This document shows positions 1 to 5,970 of a DNA stretch of 10,698 nt, in pieces. The notes beneath the pieces are model-generated. The model did not search any database. It had not been told where the DNA came from and saw only the letters and a program-made list of their open reading frames with translations. Made by a program: the position numbers and the translations under genes. Origin of the DNA: Dehalococcoidia bacterium. Lineage in GTDB: Bacteria; Chloroflexota; Dehalococcoidia; Dehalococcoidales; RBG-16-60-22. The stretch spans positions 1 to 10,698 of the forward strand of contig JAUWYU010000037.1 in assembly GCA_030615655.1 (NCBI GenBank), read 5' to 3'. Position 1 is the stretch's first letter. Each line of letters starts with the position of its first letter.

Positions 1-381
1 AATAAACACGATAGGTTTGGTAACCCTTTTTATATTGAGGGGACCATGCGTCAGCCCGGCCGGTATATAGACGCATGAGGTGTAATTGATAATGTGTTTT
101 TCCTGGTCTTCTCCCAGATGCATCTCAACCTCGGCGCCAAACTCCTCGATATTGTTGGGGTCGCCGCCGAGGAAGAAAATAATCTGCTCGAAATCATGCT
201 TATGAGCATCTCCTACCATGAGGAACGGCTGTGTAAGATATGACCAGCCCAGTGAAAAATTGGCGCCATTTAAATCCCTACCGCCGGCGACAGCTACCTG
301 TGGTGCGGTAACCTGTTGGAAAATAGACATCATCGTCTTTAGTTCTGTGATATATTCCCCGTGTTTCCTGTTTTCCGCCAT
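1..381 (-). CDS. Cupin-like hypothetical protein (N-terminal 127 residues; C-terminus off the left edge)
   Basis: Reading the minus strand from ATG 381-379 gives 127 uninterrupted codons to the window edge, so the gene is partial at its 3' end. The start is MAENRKHGEYITEL, and AAGGAG (plus positions 390-395) lies correctly upstream. The middle contains HKHDFEQIIFFLGGDPNN, followed by an acidic strand (EVEMHLGEDQEKH) and YIPAGLTHGPLN. The early H-x-H...E group and the later P-A-G-x-x-H-G motif resemble the two metal-binding motifs of a cupin beta-barrel. I infer a small cytoplasmic cupin that may bind a metal. Substrate and role cannot be read from the sequence; it could be a binding or sensing protein rather than an enzyme. 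It is transcribed away from the kinase at 715. Confidence 0.75.
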   Translation of the reverse strand, partial: MAENRKHGEYITELKTMMSIFQQVTAPQVAVAGGRDLNGANFSLGWSYLTQPFLMVGDAHKHDFEQIIFFLGGDPNNIEEFGAEVEMHLGEDQEKHIINYTSCVYIPAGLTHGPLNIKRVTKPIVFI

Positions 382-504
382 ATTATCACTCCTTTATCTC
401 TCATTATTAAATCACGCGTTCGAACCTGATATCGCCATTTTAATATCTGTGTGCTTGTTCCCGGTGTATTAGTGAGATACAGACTGGGCAGTATAATTTT
501 TAAT

Positions 505-533
505 ATTCTTACTCTATAAGGTGATAAAGTCAA
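505..533 (-). promoter_or_regulatory. Candidate sigma-70 promoter for the cupin gene
   Basis: On the minus strand, TTGACT (plus 528-533) is followed after 17 bases by AAGAAT (plus 505-510). The -35 matches consensus at five of six positions and the -10 at four. Transcription would start about 115 bases upstream of the ATG at 381, leaving a long leader. Several other AT-rich hexamers lie nearby, so the exact boxes are uncertain. Confidence 0.35.
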
Positions 534-621
534 GGGATGGTATGACCTTAGGAACGTAAGAATTTCAAGTTAGCATGATAAAATTAGCTGATTGTTGAGC
601 CACGTTCTAACGGGAGGTTAC

Positions 622-633
622 ATATCCGGATAT
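622..633. promoter_or_regulatory. 12-bp perfect palindrome ATATCCGGATAT, possible operator
   Basis: ATATCCGGATAT is identical to its own reverse complement. It lies 23 bases upstream of the -35 hexamer of the candidate kinase promoter, where an activator or autoregulator could bind. No regulator can be assigned from sequence alone. Confidence 0.3.
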
Positions 634-656
634 ATGTTCTCTGGCGAGTCCTTCGC

Positions 657-685
657 TTGACAACGCCTGAGTGTTGTTCTATTTT
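657..685 (+). promoter_or_regulatory. Candidate sigma-70 promoter for the histidine kinase operon
   Basis: A perfect -35 hexamer TTGACA (657-662) is followed after 17 bases by TATTTT (680-685), which matches four of six -10 positions. The predicted start is near 692, about 20 bases upstream of the kinase ATG at 715, which leaves room for the G-rich ribosome binding site at 701-708. Confidence 0.55.
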
Positions 686-714
686 TAAATATAGGCATAC
701 GGGGGTGGGTAGAG

Positions 715-2364
715 ATGCACAAGAGTGGGAAGGTGGCTCAGCAGACCTTCGAAAACCTGGATTTAGAAATAACCATCCAGGATGTAGTGGATGGCGTCGA
801 AGACGAGATTCTGGTTATCGACGATGAATACCGAATCAGATTCGCCAACGCGGCAGCGATAAAGAGACTTCAGGGAGGCGCTGAGTCCACGGTAGGACAG
901 CTTTGCTATACGGTTCTTCACGGGAGAAACCAGCCCTGCGGTGCTCCTCTATGGGACTGTCCGCTCAGAAAAATCCTGCAAAGTGGCCGCGCTGTAACCA
1001 CCATTCACCCGGCTCCACCCGGCACTGATACCTATCTCAAAATTACGGCGTATCCCATCCATGACAGGTCTACCAACACCAAGGCAATAGTCGAAATGAG
1101 GCGGGACGTTACCGCCGAGAGAGAGCTTGAGGCTCAGATTTTGAGGCGGCATCATCAGCTCTCAGCCTTGAGTCATATTTCCGGCGCGGTTAGCGGCCTG
1201 GCGGACCTGGATACTATCTTGAGACTGGCTCTGGATAATGTACTGGAGATAATTAATGGCGCTATGGGTGGCATTCTGCTCCTGAACGAAAAGACCAAAA
1301 CGCTGTCTTATCGTGTTCAGCGTGGTCTGCCGTCCAAACTGGCTGAAATCAAGCAATTTGCCCTTGGTGAAGGTATTACGGGAAGGGTAGCCCAAACTGG
1401 CGAATCTATTTTATTGGAGGATATCTCCAGGGACCCACGTGTGGGCAGACCTGATGTGGTAAGAGCTGAGGGCATTAAAGGGTTCGTTAGTATTCCGCTG
1501 AAAGCCAAGGATAGCGTGGTCGGTGTTATGAATATCTTCAGTCACGTGGTTGGACGTTTCGGTGCCGATGATGTTTCTCTCCTCAATTCCATCGGCGACT
1601 ACCTCGGTACTACCATTGACCAGGCAAAGTTATATGAACGATTGGCTAGAGTAGGTGAAAGGTACCGGGCACTCCTTCGGCACTCCCTGACGGCCCAGGA
1701 GCAGGAAAGAAAGAGGATTGCCTCAGAACTGCACGATGAGACTGCCCAATCTCTCACCAGCTTAACGCTAAGCCTGCAGGCAATCATTGGCATAGCGGAG
1801 ATGAAGGGTTATGACGACCCTGAATTTATGGAGAAGCTTAATAAAATACACTCCCACACGGTTCATGCTGGCACCGAGATAGTAAAGCTGATGAAGGAGC
1901 TTCGTCCTACGCTGCTGGATGAACTGGGAATGTCAGCGGCGATTCACCGTTATGCTAAGGATGCCCTCCAAGCCCAGGGCATTGATTTATCAACGGATTT
2001 CAGAGGCACTGACCAGCGCTTCCCATCTGAAGTTGAGGTAACGCTTTTCCGCATTGCCCAGGGAGTAATAGGCAATATCCTGGAGCATTCGGAAGCTAAG
2101 AATGCTTCTATCAAGCTGGAATGTAGTGATACTGAATGCGTATTAACTATTGAAGATGACGGTAAAGGCTTTGATGTCAGCAAGCTGACACGTGTGGAGC
2201 GCAGTGGCAGGGGAGCCGGCCTGTTCACCATGAGAGAGAGAACAAGTCAATTGGGTGGCCTTGGCTATGTTGAGTCAAGCCCGGGAAAAGGAACCAAGGT
2301 TACGGCGAAGATTCCGCTGGCGGGGAATATAATAGATGAAGAAGATAAGAGTACTGATAGCTGA
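715..2364 (+). CDS. Soluble sensor histidine kinase, PAS-GAF-HisKA_3-HATPase_c (NarL/NarX-type)
   Basis: A 549-residue cytoplasmic kinase without membrane segments. Residues about 20-135 form a PAS domain containing C64, C75 and C82 in LCYTVLHG...PC...DCPL, a cysteine arrangement that could hold a metal or Fe-S cofactor or act as a thiol switch (inference). Residues about 160-305 form a GAF domain (GEGITGRVAQTGE; GVMNIFS). The dimerisation domain has the HisKA_3 motif ERKRIASELHDE with phospho-acceptor H340. The ATPase domain shows N454 in the N-box, the G1 box EDDGKGF (about 480-486) and the G2 box GRGAGLFTMRER (about 498-509). The N-box is odd: the Glu normally in RIxQEALxN is Gly (G450, codon GGA), which may weaken catalysis. 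The ATG follows GGGGGTGG, and an in-frame stop at 685-687 excludes an earlier start. The 3' end overlaps the next gene by 29 bases, so the two are almost certainly a translationally coupled kinase/regulator pair. Confidence 0.92.
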   Translation: MHKSGKVAQQTFENLDLEITIQDVVDGVEDEILVIDDEYRIRFANAAAIKRLQGGAESTVGQLCYTVLHGRNQPCGAPLWDCPLRKILQSGRAVTTIHPAPPGTDTYLKITAYPIHDRSTNTKAIVEMRRDVTAERELEAQILRRHHQLSALSHISGAVSGLADLDTILRLALDNVLEIINGAMGGILLLNEKTKTLSYRVQRGLPSKLAEIKQFALGEGITGRVAQTGESILLEDISRDPRVGRPDVVRAEGIKGFVSIPLKAKDSVVGVMNIFSHVVGRFGADDVSLLNSIGDYLGTTIDQAKLYERLARVGERYRALLRHSLTAQEQERKRIASELHDETAQSLTSLTLSLQAIIGIAEMKGYDDPEFMEKLNKIHSHTVHAGTEIVKLMKELRPTLLDELGMSAAIHRYAKDALQAQGIDLSTDFRGTDQRFPSEVEVTLFRIAQGVIGNILEHSEAKNASIKLECSDTECVLTIEDDGKGFDVSKLTRVERSGRGAGLFTMRERTSQLGGLGYVESSPGKGTKVTAKIPLAGNIIDEEDKSTDS

Positions 2365-2989
2365 TGACCATACCCTGGTGCGGGACGGCATTCAGGCTCT
2401 GCTGGCGCTTGTTTCCGATATAGAGGTTGTTGGTGAGGCAGCCAATGGCAGGGAAGCCCTGGAGAAAGTACAGGAGCTTTTACCTGATGTTGTGCTTATG
2501 GACTTATCCATGCCTATCATGAGTGGCCTGGAAGCGACACGCCGGATACGCAAGGAATTCCCGAAGACCCGGGTGCTGGCACTAACCCAGTATGACGATA
2601 GTGAATACGTCATCCCGGTTATTGAAGCCGGAGCCTGCGGGTTTATTACCAAAATGATGGCGTTCTCCGAACTTGCCTCGGCTATTCAGGCTGCCTACAG
2701 GGGTGAGTCCTACCTATCCCCGTCGGCAGCCGCGGTCCTGATTGAGGAATGTCAGCAAAAAATTGGTACGGAAGGGGATAAAGACCCTTACCAGCAGCTA
2801 ACAAATAGAGAAAGAGAAGTGCTCAAGCTCGTTGCTGAGGGACATACGGCACGTGAAATAGCCGATATGCTGGTTGTCAGTCCCAAGACCGTGGAGTGGT
2901 ACAAGACCAGCATGATGAATAAGCTGAATATCCACAATAAGACCGACCTTATCAAGTTTGCCATACGTAAAAGAGTTATAACCCTGTAA
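2336..2989 (+). CDS. NarL/FixJ-family response regulator (receiver plus LuxR-type HTH)
   Basis: A 217-residue DNA-binding response regulator. Residues 1-120 are the receiver domain: acidic pocket D10/D11, phospho-acceptor D56 in DVVLMDLSMP, switch T84 (ALTQYDD) and conserved K106 (GFITK). Residues about 153-217 form a LuxR-type HTH (LTNREREVLKLVAEGHTAREIADMLVVSPKTVEWY), with the usual recognition-helix pattern. All phosphorylation residues are present, so it should be switchable. The ATG lies inside the end of the kinase gene; its ribosome site is poor (GGGGA about 10 bases upstream), which fits translational coupling. The likely phosphodonor is the upstream kinase. The likely target is the 2990-3172 gap, where repeated elements precede the C1 operon; this is inference from position. 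Its receiver closely resembles residues 133-250 of the double-receiver protein at 6911-7726. Confidence 0.95.
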   Translation: MKKIRVLIADDHTLVRDGIQALLALVSDIEVVGEAANGREALEKVQELLPDVVLMDLSMPIMSGLEATRRIRKEFPKTRVLALTQYDDSEYVIPVIEAGACGFITKMMAFSELASAIQAAYRGESYLSPSAAAVLIEECQQKIGTEGDKDPYQQLTNREREVLKLVAEGHTAREIADMLVVSPKTVEWYKTSMMNKLNIHNKTDLIKFAIRKRVITL

Positions 2990-3021
2990 TGTCAGACTAG
3001 TGAGCTTCATTTTCTCCCCAA

Positions 3022-3108
3022 CCCTAGTACTTTCCCCAGGTCTAATTGGGGTATTTCCCTAGTAAAAACTCCGTGGTAGTATTCCTATCTGTCCCAAGGA
3101 ATTTCCTA
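3022..3108. repeat. Cluster of short direct repeats (CCCTAGTA and TTTCC/ATTCC) upstream of the C1 operon
   Basis: CCCTAGTA occurs at 3022-3029 and 3057-3064, 35 bases apart, and CTAGTA recurs at 3149-3154. A looser element, roughly TATTTCCYW, has its first C at 3034, 3057, 3084 and 3105, with spacings of 23, 27 and 21 bases. One copy sits in the dyad AGGAA-T-TTCCT at 3097-3107. Another pair forms CCCCA/TGGGG around an 8-base loop at 3034-3051. The array lies just upstream of the candidate promoter of the fusion gene, so tandem sites for the neighbouring NarL-type regulator are a reasonable guess. No such motif is established here. Confidence 0.4.
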
Positions 3109-3137
3109 TTGGCCTTTCCTTTGAACAGCAGTAATAT
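3109..3137 (+). promoter_or_regulatory. Weak candidate promoter for the fusion-metV-metF operon
   Basis: TTGGCC (3109-3114) and TAATAT (3132-3137) are 17 bases apart, each matching consensus at four of six positions. A weak promoter behind a repeat cluster fits an activator-dependent operon. The predicted start near 3144 leaves a leader of about 29 bases before ATG 3173. An alternative -10, TATACA, lies at 3135-3140. Confidence 0.35.
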
Positions 3138-3160
3138 ACAGTTAGGGACTAGTATTGTTC

Positions 3161-3167
3161 AAAGGAG
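3161..3167 (+). promoter_or_regulatory. Ribosome binding site fixing the start of the fusion gene at 3173
   Basis: AAAGGAG ends five bases before ATG 3173. A TTG at 3155 opens the same frame six codons earlier, but it would place this strong site inside the coding region and has no good site of its own. I therefore choose 3173. Confidence 0.8.
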
Positions 3168-3172
3168 ATAAG

Positions 3173-5290
3173 ATGTATTCACCCGCCGAAAATGCTCAGG
3201 ATTATGGGCCCCAAAGGCTGGTGAGGCACCCGAATCGCAGCCTCGTGCCTCCCTGCCAGGCTGCCTGCCCGCTGCATATGGATATCAGGGAGTACGTTGA
3301 TTTAGTTGCCCAGGGAAGAATCATGGAAGCACTACAGGTTATCCGAAATGGCAATCCATTTCCCTCCATATGTGCCTATGTCTGTACTCACCCCTGCGAG
3401 GAAGACTGCCGGCGTACCCAGGTAGACAATCCCGTTGCTATTCGGGCATTAAAGAGATTCGCTGTGGAATTCGGTGGGGACCGGATGATACTAGCCGAAG
3501 CCGAAACTACGCGCAGTGAAAGAGTTGCCATAGTTGGCTCCGGACCGGCCGGATTGGCCTGTGCCTATTACCTGAGAAAGCTCGGCTATGCGGCAACCAT
3601 TTTCGAAGCCCATACCGAGCTGGGTGGTATGCTCCGGGTGGGTATTCCCCGGTACCGACTGCCCCGCCAGGTACTGGACACTGAGGTTCAGAGGCTGACC
3701 CAGATGGGGGTGGAAATAAGGACTAATACACGAGTGGTCTCTCTGGACTTGCTCTTTGAACTGGGTTACAAGGCTATCTTTATCACCATAGGCGCCCACC
3801 AGAGCCTCAAAATAGGGATAGACGGAGAAGATAGTCTTGGGGTAATAGACGGGGCAACTTTCCTCCGCGAAGTAAATCTCGGGCTCAAGCCGTCTCTGGG
3901 GGATAGGGTAGCGGTGGTGGGCGGTGGCAATGTTGCCATCGATGCCGCCCGTACGGCCGCTCGCCTGGGGGCAAAGAAGGTAATTATCCTTTACCGGCGC
4001 AGCCGGGCGGAAATGCCGGCTGACCCCGAAGAAGTCAAACAGGCTCAGGAAGAAGGTATAGGAATTCTTTATCTGGTAACACCTACAGCGATAAGAAGAG
4101 AAGCCGGGAGGTTAAGTGTAACCTGTGTAAAAATGAAGCTCGGTGACCCCGATGAAAGCGGCCGCCGACGTCCTGTAGTCATTGAGGGTAGTGAGTTCAA
4201 AAGGAAATTCGATACTCTCATTGCAGCTATCGGACAGGCACCACAGACACCGGGTGAATTCGGCATTCGCATTGGCAAGGGAAGCACTATTCAGGTCGAC
4301 CCGGTAACGTTGACGACTAACAGGGCAGGAGTCTTTGCCGGTGGGGATGCTGTCACCGGCCCGGCCACCGTAACGGAAGCGCTGGCGACGGGCAGGATGG
4401 CCGCTTCACGCATTGATGATTATCTCCAGCACCGGTATCCGGTCGCCGACAAAGTAGACAGAGAAACCCTGACCGGTGACCTGTTGCCGGAAACGATACA
4501 GATGATAAGGAAGATAGGCCGTATTGAGCCGGCAATCCTACCGCTTGAAGACAGAGCGAAGGACTTCAAACCCGTCGAGCTTGTCTACGACTGGGAGACC
4601 GCGACGAATGAAGCGAGAAGGTGCCTGCGGTGTGGCATGGGTGCCGAAATACTGTTTCAGGATAAGTGCGCCACCTGCCTCAACTGCCTGAGAGTATGCC
4701 CATATCACGCACCGTATATAGATGACAGTGGCACTATCCAGATACCAGTGGAACAGTGCCAGGCCTGTGGTATCTGTATCGCCGAATGCCCGGCTAAAGC
4801 CATAATCATGCGTAAACCATATGACCGGCGTCATATAGCTGAAGAATTGGAGCATACTCTTAAGTCCGCGGCAGAATCAAAGTATAAGCCATTCATTGTC
4901 GGTTTCTGCTGCCAATACGGACTTTTTGGCACCGGGGCTCTGGCTGGTTTGTGGCGGAGCGCCAAGGCGGGAGTCTGGATTGTGCCCGTTCTCTGTGTTG
5001 CCAAAGTAGAAGCTGACCAGATGCTGCGTGCCTTCGAAATGGGCGCTGATGGAGTTTTCATCGCCGGTTGCGGTGAGCAATGCGCCCGTGAAAATACTGC
5101 CTCGTGGGTACAACAGCGTGTGGCCAGGGTCAGGAAGACGCTGGCGCAGGTCGGGCTTGAGCCGGAGCGTCTGCATGCCTTCTCTCCGGACATGACAAAT
5201 GAAGACCCTGCTCGGGAATTGGACAATTTTACGGAAAAAATCAGTGGGCTCTACCTGGCCTCGGTGTTAATGCAGGAGGTGAAAAGTTGA
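3173..5290 (+). CDS. GltD/NfnB-like NAD(P)H flavoprotein fused to a 2[4Fe-4S] ferredoxin and an MvhD/FlpD domain
   Basis: A 705-residue cytoplasmic electron-transfer protein with three modules. (1) Residues 1-487 resemble the glutamate synthase small subunit/NfnB family: N-terminal cluster cysteines C28, C32, C67, C71, C75 and C79; FAD site VGSGPAGLAC (121-130); NAD(P)H site VGGGNVAIDAAR (249-260) followed by YRRSRAEMPA; second FAD motif FAGGDAVTGPATVTEAL (388-404); closing RCLRCG (C484, C487). (2) Residues about 495-545 carry two ferredoxin motifs, C499/C502/C505/C509 and C529/C532/C535/C539. (3) Residues about 572-670 match the methyl-viologen hydrogenase delta subunit/FlpD family: GFCC (C579, C580), C608, GADGVFIAGC (C633) and C637. 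It has no glutaminase or glutamate synthase partner and sits immediately before metV and metF. I infer that it passes electrons from NAD(P)H, possibly with ferredoxin, to methylene-THF reductase. Whether it bifurcates electrons cannot be told from sequence. Confidence 0.88.
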   Translation: MYSPAENAQDYGPQRLVRHPNRSLVPPCQAACPLHMDIREYVDLVAQGRIMEALQVIRNGNPFPSICAYVCTHPCEEDCRRTQVDNPVAIRALKRFAVEFGGDRMILAEAETTRSERVAIVGSGPAGLACAYYLRKLGYAATIFEAHTELGGMLRVGIPRYRLPRQVLDTEVQRLTQMGVEIRTNTRVVSLDLLFELGYKAIFITIGAHQSLKIGIDGEDSLGVIDGATFLREVNLGLKPSLGDRVAVVGGGNVAIDAARTAARLGAKKVIILYRRSRAEMPADPEEVKQAQEEGIGILYLVTPTAIRREAGRLSVTCVKMKLGDPDESGRRRPVVIEGSEFKRKFDTLIAAIGQAPQTPGEFGIRIGKGSTIQVDPVTLTTNRAGVFAGGDAVTGPATVTEALATGRMAASRIDDYLQHRYPVADKVDRETLTGDLLPETIQMIRKIGRIEPAILPLEDRAKDFKPVELVYDWETATNEARRCLRCGMGAEILFQDKCATCLNCLRVCPYHAPYIDDSGTIQIPVEQCQACGICIAECPAKAIIMRKPYDRRHIAEELEHTLKSAAESKYKPFIVGFCCQYGLFGTGALAGLWRSAKAGVWIVPVLCVAKVEADQMLRAFEMGADGVFIAGCGEQCARENTASWVQQRVARVRKTLAQVGLEPERLHAFSPDMTNEDPARELDNFTEKISGLYLASVLMQEVKS
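5274..5280 (+). promoter_or_regulatory. Strong Shine-Dalgarno site supporting the TTG start of metV
   Basis: AGGAGGT lies six bases upstream of TTG 5287-5289. The TTG overlaps the TGA stop of the fusion gene (TTGA, 5287-5290), a stop/start coupling like the common ATGA. No ATG occurs near enough to be a better start; the next in-frame ATG is at codon 13. Confidence 0.75.
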
Positions 5291-5970
5291 TAGTCGCCGA
5301 ACAAAAGAACCTGGAAGAAATAATGAGAATGATTGCCCCTTATGAGAGAGTAATGATACTCGGTTGTGGCACCTGCATGACGGTTTGCAATGCCGGCGGT
5401 GAACGTGAAACATCCTTTCTCCACGGCGCCCTGCGGCTGGCACAGTCAAAAAGCGGGGAAGGCACTCACTCCTTCTCCGAATACACCGTGAAAAGACAGT
5501 GCGACTATGAATTCCTGGAAGTGCTTGACGATAAAATCGATGATGTGGATACTATTCTCTCGCTGGGCTGTGGCATTGGTGTGCAGGCGATTGCCGAGCG
5601 TTTCCCCGATACACCCGTTTTACCCGGTGTAAATACGGCTTTCATGGGCATGGCCAAGGAGTGGGGAATCTGGGACGAGCGGTGTGCTGCCTGCGGGGAG
5701 TGCCGATTGGAAGAGACGGGAGGCATTTGCCCTATCACCAGGTGCACCAAAGGGATACTCAATGGTCCATGCGCCGGTACCAAAAATGGCAAGTGTGAGG
5801 CTAATACAGATATGGATTGTGCCTGGATATTAATTTACAATCGCCTGGAAAGGCTGCAGCAACTGGAAAAGATGCGGCGGTATTACCCACCGAGGAACTT
5901 TCTGGCAGTCGCCAGACCTAAGCGCGTCATAACCAAAGCTAATACGGAGGCAGGAGAAAATAATGGCTAA
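5287..5970 (+). CDS. metV: MetV-type cysteine-rich partner of methylenetetrahydrofolate reductase
   Basis: A 227-residue protein matching the zinc/Fe-S-binding family often called the methylene-THF reductase C-terminal domain (MetV). It starts with TTG. Cysteines are in two regions: GCGTCMTVC (C27, C30, C34) with later C72 and C95 (SLGCGIGVQ), then a dense C-terminal set from C133/C136/C139 (ERCAACGEC) through C148, C153, C162, C170 and C178. The stretch ICPITRCTKGILNGPCAGTKNG is highly typical of the family. In acetogens MetV binds MetF and is needed for activity, linking the flavin of MetF to the electron donor. Here the donor would be the upstream fusion protein, whose last base pairs it overlaps. 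The 3' end overlaps metF by eight bases, so fusion, MetV and MetF should be made in linked amounts. A basic tail after about residue 195 carries no motif I recognise. Confidence 0.88.
   Translation: MIVAEQKNLEEIMRMIAPYERVMILGCGTCMTVCNAGGERETSFLHGALRLAQSKSGEGTHSFSEYTVKRQCDYEFLEVLDDKIDDVDTILSLGCGIGVQAIAERFPDTPVLPGVNTAFMGMAKEWGIWDERCAACGECRLEETGGICPITRCTKGILNGPCAGTKNGKCEANTDMDCAWILIYNRLERLQQLEKMRRYYPPRNFLAVARPKRVITKANTEAGENNG

Larger units (their letters stand above)
382..714. other. Divergent intergenic region between the cupin gene and the histidine kinase
   Basis: These 333 bases hold no convincing gene. The left half is AT-rich and probably carries the cupin promoter (minus strand) next to its ribosome binding site. 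The right half carries a good plus-strand promoter for the kinase and, just upstream, a perfect 12-bp palindrome at 622-633. I see no RNA gene or clear riboswitch fold, though a small RNA cannot be excluded by eye. Confidence 0.6.

Noticed and set aside
218..472. Plus-strand 84-codon open frame
   Set aside because: It lies antisense over the cupin coding region, lacks a ribosome site and has no recognisable protein features; the minus-strand frame has clear cupin motifs and a good ribosome site.
492..497. Perfect TATAAT on the plus strand
   Set aside because: No reasonable -35 hexamer lies 16-18 bases upstream, the kinase start is more than 200 bases away, and a better promoter exists at 657-685.
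339..533. Minus-strand 64-codon open frame
   Set aside because: It overlaps the cupin start in a different frame, covers the promoter region and has no coding features.
3034..3051. CCCCA/TGGGG hairpin as a terminator for the regulator gene
   Set aside because: The stem has only five pairs with an 8-base loop and no T-run follows it; it is better viewed as part of the repeat cluster.
3155..3172. Earlier TTG start for the fusion gene
   Set aside because: The strong AAAGGAG ribosome site would fall inside the gene; ATG 3173 is correctly spaced from it.
3173..4640. Annotation as glutamate synthase small subunit
   Set aside because: The N-terminal module belongs to that family, but no large subunit is present, and the ferredoxin/MvhD fusion plus metV/metF context point to C1 electron transfer.
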